64,000 bases of DNA. It comes from Oscillatoriales cyanobacterium. GTDB lineage: Bacteria; Cyanobacteriota; Cyanobacteriia; CACIAM-69d. The position numbers and the translations under genes are program-made. Location: positions 19,008 to 83,007 of the forward strand of contig RDXB01000041.1 of NCBI GenBank assembly GCA_004292515.1, read 5' to 3'. The notes beneath the pieces are model-generated. The model ran no database searches and was not told the DNA's origin. It saw nothing but the letters and a program-made list of their open reading frames with translations. This document shows, piece after piece, positions 61,742 through 64,000 of this stretch (its first letter is position 1; each line of letters opens with the position of its first letter).

Positions 61742-61931
61742 TTGTTTTGATTGTTGACTTTTGTGAAGAAAAGAATCTAAAAAAAATATTATGAAATGAA
61801 AGGTCACAGGAAAAACCTGCGATTCTCATATCAGTCAAGTGGGGTCGGCAACGATAAAGACCCTAAAGATAAAACCCCTTTTTTAAAACCATTGAAGCGC
61901 TGAAGTTCCCGGACTTCGGCGCTTCGTTTTT
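61742..61931 (+). ncRNA. Candidate small RNA with promoter and terminator
   Basis: A -10 box TATAAT (61730-61735) is preceded at 18 bases by TTGTTC (61706-61711), a good sigma-70-type pair. A strong rho-independent terminator (GAAGCGC-T-GAAGT stem, loop TCCCGG, T-rich tail) lies at 61894-61931. Between them there is no ORF, giving a transcript of about 190 bases. The size would suit several known cyanobacterial small RNAs, but the sequence matches none that I recall. The exact 5' end is inferred from the promoter. Confidence 0.5.
61894..61931 (+). terminator. Strong rho-independent terminator
   Basis: GAAGCGC (61894-61900) pairs with GCGCTTC (61919-61925), a T-G pair follows, then GAAGT with ACTTC; loop TCCCGG; tail GTTTTTGGG. 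No protein gene ends just before it. Confidence 0.85.
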
Positions 61932-62269
61932 GGGATTGATGGAAAGCCATCGGCTACGATCCCTCGCCTGATTGCCCGGAACCCTGGCTGGTTTGGGAGT
62001 GATCGCCCATCTAGCCAAATTTAAGGTTGAACAACTATTCAGAAATCAACTTGCTGGCAGGGCAGTGGGGATCAGGTCAATTCGGCGAGACCAGGATGCC
62101 ATTGTCCAGTTTCGGAAAGTGCCTGAAAGCCGTGCGATCGCCCCAGGGTTGCGCTATCGTGCTTTCGGTTTATAACCCCGTCTGCCTCGCCCTGTGGTTA
62201 AGTTGCTCTGTGATTGAGCCGTCCTGGGTGAGTTGCGGGTTTCGAGTCGCTTGTTTCGAGTAGTCCGCC

Positions 62270-63379
62270 ATGCGCCCGATCGTTCTCAAAATTGGCACTT
62301 CTAGCCTGACCCAGCCCCACAATGGCCGGCTGGCCCTGTCCACGATCGCCACGTTGGTGGAAACGGTTTGCCAACTGCGCGATCGGGGCTATCCGGTGGT
62401 GCTGGTGTCCTCGGGGGCGGTGGGTGTGGGCTGTGCGCGTCTGGGGTTGACGGAGCGGCCCAAGGCGATCGCCCAAAAACAAGCCGTCGCGGCTGTCGGG
62501 CAAGGGCGGCTGATGCGGGTCTATGACGATTTATTTAGTCAGTTTGATCAACCGATCGCCCAAGTCCTGCTCACGCGCGGCGACTTGGCCCAGCGCAGCC
62601 GCTATGTCAACGCCTACAGCACCTTCCAAGAGCTGTTGAAAATGGGGGCGATCCCGATCGTCAATGAAAACGACACGGTCGCCGTCGATGAGCTGAAATT
62701 TGGCGACAACGACACCCTTTCGGCGCTAGTGGCCAGCCTGGTGGAGGCGGAGTGGTTGTTTTTGCTGACGGATGTCGATCGGCTCTATTCGGCCGACCCG
62801 CGCCAAAATCCCGATGCCAAGCCGATCCACCTCGTGGAGCAGATGTCGGATCTGGAGGCCCTGGAACTCGATATTGGCGGGCGCGGCTCCCAGTGGGGTA
62901 CAGGCGGCATGGCCACCAAAATCACCGCCGCCCAAATTGCGACCAGTGCCGGGGTGCGGGTGGTGATTACGGATGGCAGCCGGCCCCGCAACCTGCTGGA
63001 GATTTTGCAAGGAGCCGATATCGGCACGCAGTTTGCGCCCCAGCCCCAGGCCACCAGTGCCCGCAAGCGCTGGATTGCCCATGGTTTGATCCCGGCGGGC
63101 AAGCTTTATTTAGACTCGGGCGCTGTGCGGGCGATCTGTGATGGGGGCGGCTCGTTGCTGGCGGCAGGGATTCGGGATTTGGAAGGGGAGTTTCAACCCC
63201 AGGATGCGGTGCAGCTTTGTACGCTCGATGGGCGCGAGGTGGCGCGGGGGCTGGTGAATTTTGGCAACGAAGCCCTGGCGCAAATTTGCGGGAAGCGATC
63301 GGACGAAATTGTGGCGATTTTGGGCGATGACGTGCCCGAGACGGTGGTGCATCGCGACAACCTGGTGCTGGGGGGCTAG
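62270..63379 (+). CDS. proB: Glutamate 5-kinase
   Basis: Phosphorylates glutamate in the first step of proline synthesis, cytoplasmic. The amino acid kinase domain (about residues 1-255) has [78 protein letters not shown] and [20 protein letters not shown]. The C-terminal part (about 275-365) is a PUA domain with [20 protein letters not shown]. Glu/proline feedback is known for the family through the kinase domain. The 369-aa length is normal. The upstream region is long and the gene is monocistronic here; proA is not in the window. Confidence 0.95.
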   Translation: MRPIVLKIGTSSLTQPHNGRLALSTIATLVETVCQLRDRGYPVVLVSSGAVGVGCARLGLTERPKAIAQKQAVAAVGQGRLMRVYDDLFSQFDQPIAQVLLTRGDLAQRSRYVNAYSTFQELLKMGAIPIVNENDTVAVDELKFGDNDTLSALVASLVEAEWLFLLTDVDRLYSADPRQNPDAKPIHLVEQMSDLEALELDIGGRGSQWGTGGMATKITAAQIATSAGVRVVITDGSRPRNLLEILQGADIGTQFAPQPQATSARKRWIAHGLIPAGKLYLDSGAVRAICDGGGSLLAAGIRDLEGEFQPQDAVQLCTLDGREVARGLVNFGNEALAQICGKRSDEIVAILGDDVPETVVHRDNLVLGG

Positions 63380-63391
63380 GCGATCGCCCTG

Positions 63392-63451
63392 CCTGTCGTG
63401 ATGGCTGTCGTGATGGCTGTCTGGGTGGCTGTCGTGATGACTGTCTGGGTG
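63392..63451. repeat. Tandem repeat, 5 x 12 bp
   Basis: Units alternate between GCTGTCGTGATG and GCTGTCTGGGTG, starting 13 bases after the proB stop. Non-coding, upstream of ndhO. Confidence 0.8.
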
Positions 63452-63609
63452 AGCTTGATGATCCCTATCAAAAATTCTGGCGCGATCGGGCGATCGCCCC
63501 GACTCGATCGCGCGCTATCGTAAGGCTTGGGTAAACCCCCCGGGCCCAGCGCCCCAGGGTTGACGATCCCATCCTTTGCTGAGTTCAAATCCGTCCTCGG
63601 AAAAACCCT

Positions 63610-63804
63610 ATGATCCTGCCCGGTTCTGCCGTCCGCGTTGTCAACCCCAGCGACACCTACTATCAGTTCCAAGGTCAGGTACAGCGCATTACGGATGGCA
63701 AAGTTGCTGTGCTGTTTGAAGGTGGCAACTGGGACAAGCTCGTGACCTTCCGCCTATCGGAACTGGAGCCGGTGGACGCAACGGCCGGTCGCCCGAAGAA
63801 GTAG
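63610..63804 (+). CDS. ndhO: NAD(P)H-quinone oxidoreductase subunit O
   Basis: A small subunit specific to the cyanobacterial and chloroplast NDH-1 complex, at the junction of the membrane arm and the ferredoxin-interacting arm. The 64-aa protein starts [20 protein letters not shown], with [20 protein letters not shown] and the conserved [17 protein letters not shown]; it ends in a basic RPKK tail. The length (64-70) and sequence fit NdhO well. It is monocistronic, following proB by 230 bases that contain a 12-bp array. NDH-1 works in respiration and cyclic electron flow and shares the plastoquinone pool with the PTOX encoded at 45.8 kb. Confidence 0.95.
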   Translation: MILPGSAVRVVNPSDTYYQFQGQVQRITDGKVAVLFEGGNWDKLVTFRLSELEPVDATAGRPKK

Positions 63805-64000
63805 CCCACTGGTTTATCGATCTCCTGCGTTGGGTATGGGTAGATCATGCTCGGGCTAGGCCGTTCTTTGGTGGGGTTAATCAACAATGATTGATTTCCT
63901 ATCATTTCCTCACATTCTCTGAAAAACGCGAATCCATCCTAGGGGCTGTCATACACTGAACAGATGCTGCTCGGATTCAAAACTCAACTCAAGCTCAACA
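63805..64000. other. Window end, no feature recognised
   Basis: About 200 bases after ndhO, including AT-rich sequence with GGGCTGTCATACACTGAAC near 63945, which recalls a family A left end (GGGTCTGTCAT) but is cut off by the window edge. Confidence 0.4.

Larger units (their letters stand above)
60841..62269. other. 1.4-kb intergenic region: hairpin, chimeric element and candidate small RNA
   Basis: No protein gene is credible. It holds the hairpin at 61104-61140, a hybrid element (61171-61318), a candidate small-RNA unit (about 61742-61931) and, after it, the proB upstream region. Weak short ORFs at 61972-62263 are not supported by codon pattern or similarity. Confidence 0.6.

Noticed and set aside
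61600..61931. 6S RNA as identity of the candidate small RNA
   Set aside because: The size is similar, but the long closing stem and central bubble of 6S RNA were not seen; left unnamed.
61930..62269. Riboswitch upstream of proB
   Set aside because: No conserved riboswitch core could be recognised.

Overview
The window comes from a cyanobacterium. The octamer GCGATCGC (HIP1) is scattered through almost every gene, and several cyanobacterial marker genes are present: ndhO, nblS, DUF1997, DUF1400 and DUF6464 genes, and a plastid-type terminal oxidase. A fraC-fraD-like pair points to a filamentous strain. No heterocyst genes or prophage were seen. The genus cannot be fixed from this window; a Limnothrix, Leptolyngbya or Pseudanabaena-like filament is a guess.

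Layout. 1-7.1 kb: housekeeping (serS, partial), a WcaI-like glycosyltransferase, pheA, and a DUF1997-cobM-cobK operon for corrinoid synthesis. 7.2-20.1 kb: six consecutive minus-strand genes forming a glycan or modified-polymer cluster. They are large fusions of glycosyltransferases (GT4, GT25, CgeB-like, GT61) with methyltransferases (FkbM, DUF268, CmcI-like) and TPR repeats. An uncharacterised domain of about 130 residues occurs three times in two adjacent proteins of this cluster. 20.2-36.7 kb: a periplasmic repeat protein, aroA, a 2Fe-2S thioredoxin-like protein, a degenerate LysM/M23 protein, tpiA, the photosynthetic stress kinase nblS, a lipid-anchored or membrane-anchored FKBP, the filament-integrity pair and a tandem-duplicated CobO-like ATPase. 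36.7-53 kb: a PAS histidine kinase, a YqiA-like esterase, sfsA, a CPBP protease, a PTOX/AOX diiron oxidase, rsmB, pyk and small conserved genes. 53-64 kb: an RTX/Calx-beta surface protein, malQ, a SufA-type protein, a TPR protein, proB and ndhO.

The intergenic DNA is unusually rich in small non-coding elements. At least four families are visible. A has GGGTCTGTCGTC-type ends, a TA target and the 20-bp palindrome CAAGGGGCTTAAGCCCCTTG at its core. B has AGAGGATGTCTGAAAAG ends and the same core. C is about 100 bp with ATACCAATTT ends. D is an 86-bp hairpin with GTAGGTTGGG ends. Some copies are nested in others. Several sit exactly in the TA of a stop codon so that the insertion rebuilds a stop. 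Copies of A and B carry 12- or 15-bp tandem arrays beside the core. Many further short tandem repeats (12-20 bp) occur between and inside genes. A candidate small RNA with a good promoter and a strong terminator lies at about 61.74-61.93 kb. All functional calls are from reading the sequence; no database search was run.
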